In this document: positions 1 through 8,541 of the stretch, one piece after another
How the letters are laid out: each line of letters starts with the position of its first letter
Position numbering within the stretch: the first letter of the stretch is position 1
Assembly: GCF_002224265.1 (NCBI RefSeq)
Contig: NZ_CP012881.1
Coordinates: forward strand, 2,294,001-2,358,000
Direction: 5' to 3'
Origin: Vibrio vulnificus NBRC 15645 = ATCC 27562
GTDB taxonomy: Bacteria; Pseudomonadota; Gammaproteobacteria; Enterobacterales; Vibrionaceae
DNA: 64,000 bases
Notes under the pieces: model-generated
The model's input: only the letters and a program-made list of their open reading frames with translations
Told to the model about the DNA's origin: nothing
Databases searched by the model: none
Position numbers and translations under genes: made by a program

Positions 1-463
1 CGCCTGCGCGGGAATGACGGATAGAGACAGTGGCAAAATTTATTACTGCCCTCGCTTGTGCTTACTCGCCTCGCTTTTGCTCGTCATCCTCGCTTTTGCT
101 CGTCATCCTCGCGAACGCGGGGATCCATCTTAAAGCGAGAGGATGTTTTTGAATCGATTAAACCAACGAAAAGCGTGCGTTCAGCACTTGTTGAGGAATG
201 GATTCCCGCCTACGCGGGAATGACGGATATAGAAAGTAGCGAGATTTCTTACCACCCTTGGCTCTTGCTCGTCATCCTTGCGAACGCGGGGATCCATCTT
301 AAAGCGAGAGGATGTTTTTGAATCGATTAAACCAACGAAAAGCGTGCGCCCAGCGCTTGTGAGGTATGGATTCCTGCCTGCACGGGAATGACGGATATAG
401 ACAGTGGCAAAATTTCTTACCACCCTTGGCTCTTGCTCGTCATCCTCGCGAACGCGGGGATCC
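1..463. repeat. REP-like palindromes in alternating orientation (BIME/REPIN array)
   Basis: The region holds about 25-bp palindromic units in two orientations. Forward units (GTCATCCTCGCGAACG...GGATCC type) lie at 102-126, 271-295 and 439-463. Reverse units (GGATTCCCGCCTACG...GAATGAC type) lie at 200-224 and 368-392, and a truncated one opens the window at 1-18. The two forms are inverted versions of one consensus, each folding into a GC-rich stem with a 4-nt loop. The spacer between a forward and the next reverse unit is nearly identical in both complete copies, so the array is a tandem repeat of a roughly 168-bp forward-spacer-reverse module. The short reading frames here are repeat artefacts. 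The array lies just downstream of csdA (minus strand). Confidence 0.85.
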
Positions 464-563
464 ATTTGACAGCGAATGGAGGAGATGGAGAGTTCCAACG
501 TGAGGTGAAAAACATCAGTGAAGAAAAACAGGCCAAGACATTGAAAATCTAAGCCTATTTTCT

Positions 564-1775
564 TTAAAGCATATCCACCGCTTTCTCTAACGCAGCAATC
601 AACTTCTCCACATCTTCCATGGTGTTATAAATGGCGAAAGAGACTCGGACGGTGCCTTTGACACCTAACGCATCCATGAGAGGATGGGCGCAGTGATGGC
701 CCGCTCGCACGGCGATACCCTGCTGATCGAGCAGCGTTGCAATGTCTTGATGGTGAACGCCATCCATGACAAAAGTAATCACCGAAGCGTTATTTTGGTA
801 TCCGATCACACGGATATCCTCCATCCCACTGAGTGCTCGAAATGTGGCCGATTGAAGTTGGTGCAAGTGCGATTCCACCTCGTCTCGAGCAAAACCTTGA
901 TACCACTCTAGTGCCTTAGCAAGCGCAATGGCACCCGCGACATTGGGTGTCCCTGCTTCGAACTTCCCCGGTAGAGCTGAAAAGGTGGTTTTCTCAAACG
1001 ACACTTTTTCCACCATCTTACCGCCTCCATGCCATGGTGGCATGGTTTCCAGCAGTGCCAGTTTGCCGTAAAGCACGCCAATTCCAGCGGGCGCATAGAG
1101 TTTGTGGCCGGAAAATACATAGAAATCGGCGTCCAATGTGCGCATATCGACAGGTTCGTGAACGATACCTTGAGCGCCATCCACCACCACAATGGCACCG
1201 TGTTGATGGGCCAACTCGATGATGGACTCGATGGGTTGACGAGTGGCCGTGACGTTGGTGGTTTGAGCCACCGCAACAATCTTAACTCGCTCATTCATCA
1301 GTGTTTTAAACGATTCAATGTCCAGCTGACAGTCTGCGGTCATGGGGATTTTGACCACTTTGGCACCCGTCTGCTCAGCTACCATTTGCCAAGGTACAAT
1401 ATTGGCGTGATGCTCCATTTCACCGACGAGAATTTCATCGCCAACTTGAAGGGTGCTTCGGGCGTAAGTTTGAGCAATCAAATTGAGCGCTTCGGTTGCG
1501 CCACGTGTCCAAATAATCTCTTTACTGCTTTGTGCGCCAATAAAATGAGCGACGCATTCGCGGGCGGCCTCAAATTGGCTGGTCGCACTGGCGGTCAAAC
1601 TGTGGCTTCCGCGGTGAACGTTTGCATTTTGGCTGCTGTAATACTGTGTGATTGCGTCAATCACACACTGCGGCTTTTGTGTTGTCGCCGCACTATCTAA
1701 GTAGACCAGCTCATTTTGATTAACTTGTTGCGCCAATGCAGGAAATTGTTGGCGAATGGCTTGAACGTCAAACAT
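564..1775 (-). CDS. csdA: Cysteine desulfurase, CsdA/SufS class
   Basis: A group II PLP-dependent cysteine desulfurase that takes sulfur from L-cysteine as an enzyme persulfide for Fe-S cluster or other sulfur-acceptor assembly in the cytoplasm. The 403-residue protein has the PLP-binding SGHK motif (Lys225) and the catalytic cysteine in RAGHHCAHP (Cys362). The C-terminal part (GVKGTVRVSFAIYNT) resembles CsdA more than SufS, and no suf genes are nearby. It is the last gene of a tight panE-yajL-csdA operon: its ATG overlaps the yajL stop by one base. No csdE partner is present in the window. The family is certain; the CsdA versus SufS assignment is an inference from motif resemblance. Confidence 0.92.
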   Translation of the reverse strand: MFDVQAIRQQFPALAQQVNQNELVYLDSAATTQKPQCVIDAITQYYSSQNANVHRGSHSLTASATSQFEAARECVAHFIGAQSSKEIIWTRGATEALNLIAQTYARSTLQVGDEILVGEMEHHANIVPWQMVAEQTGAKVVKIPMTADCQLDIESFKTLMNERVKIVAVAQTTNVTATRQPIESIIELAHQHGAIVVVDGAQGIVHEPVDMRTLDADFYVFSGHKLYAPAGIGVLYGKLALLETMPPWHGGGKMVEKVSFEKTTFSALPGKFEAGTPNVAGAIALAKALEWYQGFARDEVESHLHQLQSATFRALSGMEDIRVIGYQNNASVITFVMDGVHHQDIATLLDQQGIAVRAGHHCAHPLMDALGVKGTVRVSFAIYNTMEDVEKLIAALEKAVDML

Positions 1776-2374
1776 TACTCATCACCCAATTTGTGGTAGT
1801 TGAGTACAGGCACTGTCACCATAGGTTCTGCCACTTGGCGCGCGTGCTGTTTGCCAGAAAGTAAGATGATAATTTCCATCGCAAATTCCAGCGCAGTGCC
1901 GGGCCCTTGACTGGTAAGAAGATTGTGGTTCACATCGTAAGTAACGCGCTTAGGACGCCAGTTTTGCTCGGCAATATGAGACATAAAGTTCGGATGGCAA
2001 GTCATGATGGCTTGAGGGTAGAGATTGTGATGTTGCAAAACCAGTGCGGGGGCGGCGCAAATGGCAGCGACCAGTTTTCCTTCATACATATGCTGTTTTA
2101 ACATCTCAATCAGAATTGGGCTATCGCGGAAGGTTTCCGCTCCCGCGACACCGCCGGAGAGAACAATGACGTCGAACTGTTCATCGGCCACATCCACCAA
2201 GCGACATTGTGCGCCGAGGATAACGCCACGAGAGGCTGTCAGGGTCAGCTTGCCATCAAAATCGGCACTGGCGACCGTGACTTCATAACCTGCTCGAACC
2301 ATCATATCGATGACCGTTACCGCTTCTATCTCCTCGGTACCGCAAGCAATAGGCACTAAGATTTTTTTCTTCAT
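1775..2374 (-). CDS. yajL: DJ-1/PfpI family protein YajL (protein/nucleotide deglycase or chaperone)
   Basis: A 199-residue DJ-1/ThiJ superfamily protein. The nucleophile-elbow cysteine is Cys106 in AAICAAPA, and the conserved acidic residue is in the N-terminal EEIEAV segment. Its length fits YajL/DJ-1. Members protect proteins against oxidative and glyoxal damage; the exact activity is debated in the family. It overlaps panE by 4 bp (ATGA) and csdA by 1 bp, so the three are probably translationally coupled. The older name ThiJ implies thiamine synthesis, which is not supported for this family. Confidence 0.9.
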   Translation of the reverse strand: MKKKILVPIACGTEEIEAVTVIDMMVRAGYEVTVASADFDGKLTLTASRGVILGAQCRLVDVADEQFDVIVLSGGVAGAETFRDSPILIEMLKQHMYEGKLVAAICAAPALVLQHHNLYPQAIMTCHPNFMSHIAEQNWRPKRVTYDVNHNLLTSQGPGTALEFAMEIIILLSGKQHARQVAEPMVTVPVLNYHKLGDE

Positions 2375-3264
2375 TGTTCTGTCCAGCGTTGTTCAATCTG
2401 TTTGATGTGTTGATAAAGTTTAGCGTTTTCCGCTGCATCAATCTGGTGTTTATGCGCCGCTTGCAACAAATATCCAGTGATAAAGTCGATTTCAGTGCGG
2501 CGTTGATGGAAAACATCTTGGTGCATCGAGGAATAGTTTTCCGCCGTTGCATGAATCACGTTCATGATGGTTTTCTGTAAGGTATCGAAAGTAACCTCGA
2601 TCCCTTCTTTGACCATAACGTCGACCAATTCTTGAGTGATGCGCTCAAGCCGTTGATGAAACCTCTCATCGGCCAGCTCGCCATTTTTACATTGATGAAT
2701 CGCTGTTAACGGGTTGATGGCACAGTTGATGGCCAGTTTGGTCCAAAGCGCCTGTTGGATATTGGGATTCCATGTAACAGACGGTAGGGCGTGATCGAGC
2801 ACCGCTTGAAGGAAATCGCATTGCGCACCTTGTGCATTACCCCCCCCCAACTGCGTGATGCCTTGTCCGGTGTGTAAGACCTGCTGTGAATGGGGCTTAT
2901 ACGCGCCATGAGTGGTGGTTGCGACAACGATTGGGTTGTGCGCGAGCTTTTCTGCAACCTGAGATGCGGTTCCCATGCCGTTGTGCATCAGCATGATGAT
3001 GGTATCTGAGTGGATGTGTGGCAATAAAGGCTCAATCGCCGCCATCACCTGCCATGCTTTCACTGTGACCAAGATGAGATCAGCACTTTGCAAAGAGGGT
3101 AGGTGACGATGTTTAAACGTCATGACTGATGAGTCATCTAGTTGCAACGGCTGCTCAGGTACATCGCGTCTTCCCCACAATGTAACATTGTGCCCTGCGA
3201 GTTTGAGTTTTGTCGCCCAAAGTGAGCCAACGGCTCCCGGGCCTAAAATGAGGATATTCACCAA
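2371..3264 (-). CDS. panE: 2-dehydropantoate 2-reductase (ketopantoate reductase)
   Basis: Reduces 2-dehydropantoate to pantoate with NADPH in pantothenate/CoA synthesis. The 297-residue protein opens with a Rossmann fold and the GPGAVGS nucleotide-binding loop (residues 8-14). The C-terminal ketopantoate reductase domain carries the conserved KLAINCAINPLTA segment around residues 171-183, with the catalytic lysine and asparagine. It is the first gene of the panE-yajL-csdA operon and is separated from upstream ompK by a terminator-like hairpin. A run of eight C on the + strand near 2841-2848 is a possible slippage tract within the gene, but the frame is intact. Confidence 0.93.
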   Translation of the reverse strand: MVNILILGPGAVGSLWATKLKLAGHNVTLWGRRDVPEQPLQLDDSSVMTFKHRHLPSLQSADLILVTVKAWQVMAAIEPLLPHIHSDTIIMLMHNGMGTASQVAEKLAHNPIVVATTTHGAYKPHSQQVLHTGQGITQLGGGNAQGAQCDFLQAVLDHALPSVTWNPNIQQALWTKLAINCAINPLTAIHQCKNGELADERFHQRLERITQELVDVMVKEGIEVTFDTLQKTIMNVIHATAENYSSMHQDVFHQRRTEIDFITGYLLQAAHKHQIDAAENAKLYQHIKQIEQRWTEQ

Positions 3265-3321
3265 ACACTCTCAGTAAAAAGGTTTGCTGCAAGGATAATG
3301 AGGGAAATAAGGAAAGCAAAT

Positions 3322-3347
3322 AAAAATGGCGCCAACAGGCGCCATTT
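3322..3347 (-). terminator. Rho-independent terminator after ompK
   Basis: A perfect 10-bp stem (AAATGGCGCC and GGCGCCATTT) with a 4-nt loop lies between the ompK stop and the panE start. On the minus strand the hairpin is followed by a T tract, so it should end ompK transcription before panE. Confidence 0.85.
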
Positions 3348-3369
3348 ATACAGAACTTAGGAGGTTCAA

Positions 3370-4179
3370 TTAGAACTTGTAAGTCACTGCTACGTAGTGA
3401 CCTACGCCAGAAGATTCTGCGACAGGAGCCCAAGGTAGAGTCGAGCCATCTTTAAAGCCGTATACGTCTTTATATGCTTTTAGACCGTAACCGACCGCAA
3501 AGCGATCTGAGTGCCAGTAGATACCGTTAAACATAGCACCACCATTGCTAGTACGGAATGATGCATCGTCATCCATGCCAAATTGGTAGTCAATGTAACC
3601 TTGGTAAGAAATGAAAGAGCCATTCTCGAAGAAGTAGAAAGGCTTGAACCAGTTGGTCGAAATTTGGAAACCGTTCCAGTCTTTTTCGTTACCATCGTAG
3701 AAAGCATAAAGGTTTAGACCGATTTTGCCTAACCATGGAACCATCACATCAGAACCAAGACCGATTTTTTGGTTGTTAACGCCGTTGTTACCGCCCCATT
3801 CCATAAGAGTTGCGACATAAAGCTCTTGAACTGGACCGAAAGAAAGATCTTTACCAGTTACAGCATCCAGAGACATGCGAGGTGCGAATTTCATAAAGAT
3901 TTTTTCTGCACCGTCTTTGTCACTACCAGGATCGTTAGATAGATCGAATACGTCTACATAGCCGTATAGGTCGAAGATGCCAGAGCGACCGCCAAATTCC
4001 ATCTCTAGGTAATCGTGAGAAGATTCAGCGCCAGCGCCTTTCTCGTTGAATGCACCCATTAGGTTAAATTGCATCCACTTGTAATCGTTTTTGTGGATAT
4101 CGCCGTCTGAGTAGTCAGCGGCCATAACTGGTGCTGAAGTTGCTGCTAACAGACCAAGAGTTAATAGTGATTTACGCAT
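3370..4179 (-). CDS. ompK: Outer membrane protein OmpK (nucleoside-specific channel/Tsx-like family)
   Basis: A 269-residue outer-membrane beta-barrel protein. It has an N-terminal signal peptide with an AMA-type cleavage site near residue 20 (SAPVMAADYSDGD) and ends in an aromatic residue (VTYKF) typical of BAM substrates. Alternating amphipathic strands rich in Tyr, Trp and Phe run through the mature part. The sequence resembles Vibrio OmpK, known as the receptor for vibriophage KVP40 and related to the nucleoside channel Tsx. It is monocistronic, with its own terminator and a 310-bp upstream gap. Channel substrate cannot be read from the sequence. Confidence 0.9.
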   Translation of the reverse strand: MRKSLLTLGLLAATSAPVMAADYSDGDIHKNDYKWMQFNLMGAFNEKGAGAESSHDYLEMEFGGRSGIFDLYGYVDVFDLSNDPGSDKDGAEKIFMKFAPRMSLDAVTGKDLSFGPVQELYVATLMEWGGNNGVNNQKIGLGSDVMVPWLGKIGLNLYAFYDGNEKDWNGFQISTNWFKPFYFFENGSFISYQGYIDYQFGMDDDASFRTSNGGAMFNGIYWHSDRFAVGYGLKAYKDVYGFKDGSTLPWAPVAESSGVGHYVAVTYKF

Positions 4180-4489
4180 AAGGGGAACTCTCTATATTTG
4201 TAACGGTGTTTAGACGCTAATCCTTGCGCTACGTGTTATCCGATTTGCGCGCATCATAGCGATTTAAATCTCAAATAAAAGTGACTTGAGTGCAATTTTT
4301 CATCAATTTGAGTGATGTAGATCTCCTTTTGAATCGAAAGTTGGGAACTTTTCTTTTGCTATAAATCTAGATGCATTTGTGATTTTGTTGAAACTGAGAG
4401 CTGTATTTAATTTGTTAATGCGTGGAGGGAATGTGATCTAGGTAAAGGTTTGCGCGTATAAAGTAGCGTGATTTTTAAGCGGGGTGATT
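4180..4489. other. Divergent intergenic region between ompK and the Lon-domain gene
   Basis: AT-rich 310 bp that should carry the divergent promoters of ompK (minus) and the gene at 4490 (plus). I see no coding potential and no operator I can name. Confidence 0.5.
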
Positions 4490-5083
4490 ATGAGAGAGTT
4501 AATGCTTTTTCCGTTAAGTTCGACGGTTTTGCCGGATGGAAAAATGAAACTTCGTATTTTTGAACCTAGATACCAACGAATGGTGAAGCAGTGCTGTGAA
4601 CAAAATATCAGCTTTGGTATGTGCTTGGTCGATAGTAGTGGTGGGGCAAGCCGGTTGTCGTCGCTTGGTACAGAAGTCAAAATTATTGATTTTGATTCAT
4701 TGTCGGATGGATTGCTGGGGATTACGGTGTTGGGATTACAACGCTTCACCATCAAACAAGTCCGTGTTGAGGAAGATGGCCTGCGCATAGCTTCGGTGGA
4801 GCAACTGACACGGTGGCCAACCATTGAGCTCAAGGCCCCTCAGAAATACATTGGCGACCAATTACAGCTGGTTCACCGTCAATTTCCAGAGCTTGGTGAG
4901 CTGTATCCTGAAAGTGACTACCAAGACGCCAATTGGGTGGCAAGACGTTGGCTTGAGATATTACCGCTCTCAGTCAAACAATTTGACCATTTGGCAGGAA
5001 CGCAAAACTGTGATGCGGCGATGCGCTTTTTGTCTGAGGTAGTCGAGAAGGCTTCAGGCGAAGGAAAGGCTAAACTGAATTAA
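4490..5083 (+). CDS. Lon protease N-terminal (substrate-binding) domain protein
   Basis: A stand-alone protein of about 197 residues made essentially of the Lon/ClpA-associated substrate-binding domain (LAN/PUA-like). It opens with LFPLSSTVLPDGKMKLRIFE and a downstream RYQRMVKQC, characteristic of this family. There is no ATPase or Ser-Lys protease domain, so it is not a protease by itself. ATG at 4490 was chosen over the in-frame GTG at 4484 because the purine-rich GCGGGG sequence sits at a proper distance only from the ATG. It precedes the ECF sigma gene by 93 bp. Function in bacteria is unknown. Confidence 0.85.
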   Translation: MRELMLFPLSSTVLPDGKMKLRIFEPRYQRMVKQCCEQNISFGMCLVDSSGGASRLSSLGTEVKIIDFDSLSDGLLGITVLGLQRFTIKQVRVEEDGLRIASVEQLTRWPTIELKAPQKYIGDQLQLVHRQFPELGELYPESDYQDANWVARRWLEILPLSVKQFDHLAGTQNCDAAMRFLSEVVEKASGEGKAKLN

Positions 5084-5108
5084 ATGGCAAATAATTTGTA
5101 GGATCTGG

Positions 5109-5134
5109 TGATCGTTTTTCTGTGGAATACGTAT
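5109..5134 (+). promoter_or_regulatory. Possible autoregulated ECF sigma promoter upstream of rpoE-like gene
   Basis: TGATC (5109-5113) and CGTAT (5130-5134) are separated by 16 bp in the gap before the sigma gene. This resembles the TGATC...CGTA-type promoters recognised by RpoE/ChrR-group sigma factors in Rhodobacter and Vibrio, which usually autoregulate. The spacing is from sequence; the assignment is an inference. Confidence 0.5.
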
Positions 5135-5176
5135 CAGGGTAAGTTTAAGTAAAGTCGGCGACAAAAAGGATAAGTT

Positions 5177-5770
5177 ATGCGGACTCCGGTAGCGAACAGC
5201 CCTAGCTCGATGTCTAAGCAAGACTGGGCCGAGTGCATGGCGAAAGTGAAAGACAAAGACAAGCAAGCATTTGCCGTCGTGTTTCGACACTTTGCGCCCA
5301 AGTTAAAACAGTTTGCGTTTAAACATGTTGGCAATGAGCAAGTTGCCATGGAAATGGTGCAGGAAACCATGACAACAGTGTGGCATAAAGCACATCTGTT
5401 TGACGCTGAGAAAAGTGCGCTGTCGACTTGGGTCTACACCATCATCCGTAATCTGTGCTTTGACTTACTTAGGAAGCAGCGCGGTAAGGATTTGCACATT
5501 CACGCGGACGATATTTGGCCGTCAGATTACTATCCTTTAGACCTTGTTGAACGCTATAGCCCAGAGCAAGACATGCTCAAAGAGCAGGTTATGCGTTTTT
5601 TGGATTGTTTACCCAAGGCCCAGAGAGATGTTCTGCAGGCTGTTTATATAGAAGACTTACCCCACCAGCAGGTTGCTGAAATGTTCGACATTCCTTTAGG
5701 TACCGTTAAATCACGATTGAGATTGGCAGTAGAAAAGCTTAGACACACAATGCAGGCGGATAAATTATGA
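5177..5770 (+). CDS. ECF RNA polymerase sigma factor, RpoE/ChrR group
   Basis: A 197-residue sigma-70-family ECF factor. Region 2 lies around residues 35-100 (FRHFAPKLKQFAFKH, then VYTIIRNLCFDLLRK). Region 4 lies around 140-190, with a helix-turn-helix in LPHQQVAEMFDIPLGTVKSR. It overlaps the next gene by 4 bp (ATGA), and that gene encodes a ChrR-type zinc anti-sigma. The pair therefore corresponds to the singlet-oxygen-responsive RpoE-ChrR system. The ATG at 5177 has AAGGATA upstream; ATG 5210 is an alternative. Typical regulon genes such as photolyase or cyclopropane fatty acid synthase are not adjacent here. Confidence 0.9.
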   Translation: MRTPVANSPSSMSKQDWAECMAKVKDKDKQAFAVVFRHFAPKLKQFAFKHVGNEQVAMEMVQETMTTVWHKAHLFDAEKSALSTWVYTIIRNLCFDLLRKQRGKDLHIHADDIWPSDYYPLDLVERYSPEQDMLKEQVMRFLDCLPKAQRDVLQAVYIEDLPHQQVAEMFDIPLGTVKSRLRLAVEKLRHTMQADKL

Positions 5771-6435
5771 GTACACATCCTAACAACATGTTGCTACAGG
5801 CGTACGCAAGTGGAGAAATTGATGCTGTCTCTGGTTTAGTCGTTGCAACGCATCTAGAAGTTTGCCCTGATTGTCGAGATCTGGTTGCTCAATTTGAAGG
5901 CGAGCAAGCGCAACATTTTGCTGCTGAGAAGCAAGATGAAATGAGTGCTCTGTCGCTGTTTGATGCGATGTTTGATGCCATCGTTCAAAGTGATGTGAAA
6001 GAAGATGCACGAGAGGTCTACGAACCGAGATACATTGAGGTGAAGGGGAAACGTTTTGTTCTTCCACAGACACTGTGTCGCTATGCAGACCTGATGTCGG
6101 AATGGCGCAGTTACGGTGGCAAGGTGTTTAGTTCACAACTGGACTTTGGTGAAGAGGCAAGAGTGAATCTGATGTACATCAGCGAAGGTGTTCAGATCCC
6201 GCAACACACCCACAAAGGGTTGGAAACGACGCTGGTGCTGCATGGCAGTTTTAGTGATGAAGATGGTGAATATCAGCAGGGTGATTTCATGCAGCGTGAC
6301 GCCAGTGTGAAGCACAGTCCTAAAACCAAAGCTGGGGAAGATTGCTTGTGCCTAACCGTGCTGACAGACCCACTGATTTTTACCCAAGGGGTGGCCAGAG
6401 TCTTTAATTTGTTTGGTAAAGGACTTTACCCTTAA
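5767..6435 (+). CDS. chrR: ChrR-family zinc anti-sigma factor with cupin domain
   Basis: A 222-residue soluble anti-sigma factor. The N-terminal ZAS domain has the zinc ligands His4, His29, Cys33 and Cys36 (HLEVCPDC), with the same spacing as the Rhodobacter ChrR ligands. The C-terminal half is a cupin barrel with the QHTHKGLETTLVLHG and HSPKTKAGEDC stretches (about residues 140-200). In the family the N-terminal domain holds the sigma factor, and the cupin domain is needed for release under singlet oxygen. Translationally coupled to the sigma gene and followed by a strong terminator, so the operon ends here. Confidence 0.92.
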   Translation: MSTHPNNMLLQAYASGEIDAVSGLVVATHLEVCPDCRDLVAQFEGEQAQHFAAEKQDEMSALSLFDAMFDAIVQSDVKEDAREVYEPRYIEVKGKRFVLPQTLCRYADLMSEWRSYGGKVFSSQLDFGEEARVNLMYISEGVQIPQHTHKGLETTLVLHGSFSDEDGEYQQGDFMQRDASVKHSPKTKAGEDCLCLTVLTDPLIFTQGVARVFNLFGKGLYP

Positions 6436-6482
6436 CCAGAGAAGAACAGCGCTGCTTTCAAAATGAGAATGCATCAAACGAG

Positions 6483-6509
6483 AAAAGGCTTGCCAATGCA
6501 AGCCTTTTT
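6483..6509 (+). terminator. Rho-independent terminator after chrR, possibly bidirectional
   Basis: An 11-bp stem (AAAAGGCTTGC / GCAAGCCTTTT) with a CAAT loop and a following T run lies between convergent chrR and the minus-strand permease. The A/T flanks allow it to serve both directions. Confidence 0.9.
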
Positions 6510-6538
6510 CGTGAAGGAACCACGCACACGAAGTGGCT

Positions 6539-7939
6539 TTAACTTTGTGGTGCGTCGATGTTGTCGTGAGGTTTTGGCTCTTCTTCGCTCGATTCCTTTC
6601 TCGCTTTTTCAAGCAAATCATGGAAGTAATGACGCAGCGAATAGAGCATGATCAAGCTTGGGATAACCATCAGAGCCGTAATAACAAAGAACACAGACCA
6701 GTTGTCCAAGTAGTCAACCAACTCACCACTAAAGGAGGCTAAGGTCGTTCGACCAAAGTTACCGAGCGATGCCAGCAGAGCGTACTGCGTTGCCGAGAAG
6801 GCTTGCCCGGTCACCATGGTTAAGAAGGAGACAAACGCAACGGTTGAAAACGCAGAGGTAAAGTTGTCGACAATCAACGTCGCCAAGAACAGGTTTTCAT
6901 TCGGACCAACTTCTGCCATCCAAGCGAACATCAAGTTACTGGCTGCCATGGCGATGCCGCCGATCATTAGACCGCGAACAATGCCAAACTTCACGTTGAT
7001 CATACTACCAACCAGCGTAAAGAAGATGGTGATGCCCCAGCCCAACAACTTAGAGTAATAGCCAATTTGTTCGTTGCTAAAGCCCACTTCTTTATAAAAC
7101 GTAATCGACATTCGGCCTAAGAACGCTTCGCCAATCTTAAACAAGAAGACAAAGAGCAGTAGAGTCAGTGCCACTCGGACGCCATTGCGCTTGAAGAAAT
7201 CAAGGAAAGGCTCGACCACGGTGACCGTCAACCATGCGACCACTTTGGAACCCACCAATTGGTTGTGGCGCTGTTCGGCCTCTTGTTGCAATTGCTCTCG
7301 GCGTGTGGTTGGTTCGCCAACCAGCAACGTAAAAATCATCAAGAGCGCGACAATGGCCGCCATGCCATAATACACGCCGTTCCAGCCGATTGAATCGGCG
7401 TTGATAAAGGCGAGGTAACCCGGTAAAGAGTAACCCGTCCACCAACCAATAACGGCCATCGCCGATGCTTGTGGCAGTTTGGATGAATCGGATTTCGGGA
7501 AGGTATCGATACGGAAAGCGTCGATAGCGATATCCTGTGTTGCTGACGCGATGGCGATGCCAAGTGCAAGTGCTGACGTCAGCATGAGATTGTTGGCCGG
7601 GTTGACTCCCGCGATCAACAAAGTACAAATCAGTACAAAGGATTGGCAGAGAAATATCCAACTGCGGCGTTGACCCAAAGAGCGATGAAGTAAAGGAAGC
7701 TTTACTCGGTCTACCAAAGGTGCCCAAAGAAAGTTAATGGCGTACACAGCAAAGACACTGCCAAAGTAGCCAATAGCAGCACGCGTCAACCCCGCATCTT
7801 TTAGCCAGCCAGACATGTTTGAGCCAATGAGCACCCACGGAAAACCACTGGAACAGCCCAGCATAAAAACCCATAGCAAGCGTCGATCAAGATAACTTTG
7901 TACAGTTTCACGCCATGAAACTGTTGGTGATGAAGACAT
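6539..7939 (-). CDS. ampG: AmpG-like MFS muropeptide permease
   Basis: A 466-residue inner-membrane protein with about 12 to 14 hydrophobic helices. It has the AmpG-type opening (LWVFMLGCSSGFPWVLIGSNMSGWL), a conserved DRVKLP loop after the second helix and ATQDIAIDAFR in a cytoplasmic loop. AmpG imports anhydromuropeptides released during peptidoglycan turnover for recycling; in some bacteria this affects beta-lactamase induction. The long, charged central loop (about residues 210-240) and the acidic C-terminal tail are not catalytically informative. A 56-bp gap separates it from ppiA; that gap holds an imperfect hairpin without a T tract (7966-7988). Confidence 0.88.
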   Translation of the reverse strand: MSSSPTVSWRETVQSYLDRRLLWVFMLGCSSGFPWVLIGSNMSGWLKDAGLTRAAIGYFGSVFAVYAINFLWAPLVDRVKLPLLHRSLGQRRSWIFLCQSFVLICTLLIAGVNPANNLMLTSALALGIAIASATQDIAIDAFRIDTFPKSDSSKLPQASAMAVIGWWTGYSLPGYLAFINADSIGWNGVYYGMAAIVALLMIFTLLVGEPTTRREQLQQEAEQRHNQLVGSKVVAWLTVTVVEPFLDFFKRNGVRVALTLLLFVFLFKIGEAFLGRMSITFYKEVGFSNEQIGYYSKLLGWGITIFFTLVGSMINVKFGIVRGLMIGGIAMAASNLMFAWMAEVGPNENLFLATLIVDNFTSAFSTVAFVSFLTMVTGQAFSATQYALLASLGNFGRTTLASFSGELVDYLDNWSVFFVITALMVIPSLIMLYSLRHYFHDLLEKARKESSEEEPKPHDNIDAPQS

Positions 7940-7995
7940 AACCTATCCTTGTAGTTAGTAGAATACGCCCCTTGCATTGCAAAGGGCGAGGATAT

Positions 7996-8541
7996 TTATG
8001 GGAGCAGTGTGGCTTTGGTGATCACGATAGGTTCCACGGGAATATCTCTCATGTAGCCTTGGCTTTTTGTCGGCTTGCTCGCCATCTGTTGAATGACGTC
8101 AAACCCTTCGGTGACTTGACCAAAAACGGCGTAACCTGGAGGTTGTAGGTCATAGTCGAGAAACTCGTTATCCACCAAGTTGATAAAGAATTGTCGTGTC
8201 GCGGAGTTAGGATCTTGAGTTCGTGCCATTGCGATAGAGCCCGTCACGTTCTTCAGACCATTACTTGCTTCGTTCTTGATTGGTGCGTAACTGGGTAGAC
8301 GATTCATTTTCTCATCAAAGCCACCACCTTGTGCCATAAAACCTGGAATGACACGGTGAAATTGAGAGCCTACGTAACTGCCGTCTTTCACGTATTTTAC
8401 GAAGTTTTCGACGCTAATCGGCGCTTTTTCTTCATTTAACTCAACAGTGAAATTCCCCAGAGAGGTTTCGAATTCAACTTTTGGCCCCGCCAAGGCGAGG
8501 CTACTCGTGAGTACGAGTGAAGTACAGATAACTTTGAGCAT
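7996..8541 (-). CDS. ppiA: Periplasmic cyclophilin-type peptidyl-prolyl isomerase
   Basis: A 181-residue cyclophilin with an N-terminal signal peptide of about 18 residues ending in ALAG, predicting export to the periplasm. Cyclophilin signatures are FHRVIPGFMAQGG (catalytic Arg in FHRV), GSIAMART and FFINLVDNEFLD. It catalyses cis-trans isomerisation of prolyl bonds. The start overlaps the stop of the yajG-like lipoprotein gene by one base, so the two are probably cotranscribed. Cytoplasmic PpiB is the alternative, but the leader peptide argues for PpiA. Confidence 0.9.
   Translation of the reverse strand: MLKVICTSLVLTSSLALAGPKVEFETSLGNFTVELNEEKAPISVENFVKYVKDGSYVGSQFHRVIPGFMAQGGGFDEKMNRLPSYAPIKNEASNGLKNVTGSIAMARTQDPNSATRQFFINLVDNEFLDYDLQPPGYAVFGQVTEGFDVIQQMASKPTKSQGYMRDIPVEPIVITKATLLP

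Noticed and set aside
58..498. Two overlapping reading frames in the opening region
   Set aside because: They fall entirely within the REP-like repeats and encode repeated peptides such as SRTRG/HSRAGRNP; they are repeat artefacts, not genes.
2841..2848. C8 run in panE as a frameshift site
   Set aside because: The reading frame is intact through it, so there is no evidence of a frameshift.
7966..7988. Hairpin between ampG and ppiA as a terminator
   Set aside because: It has one mismatch and no T tract on either strand.
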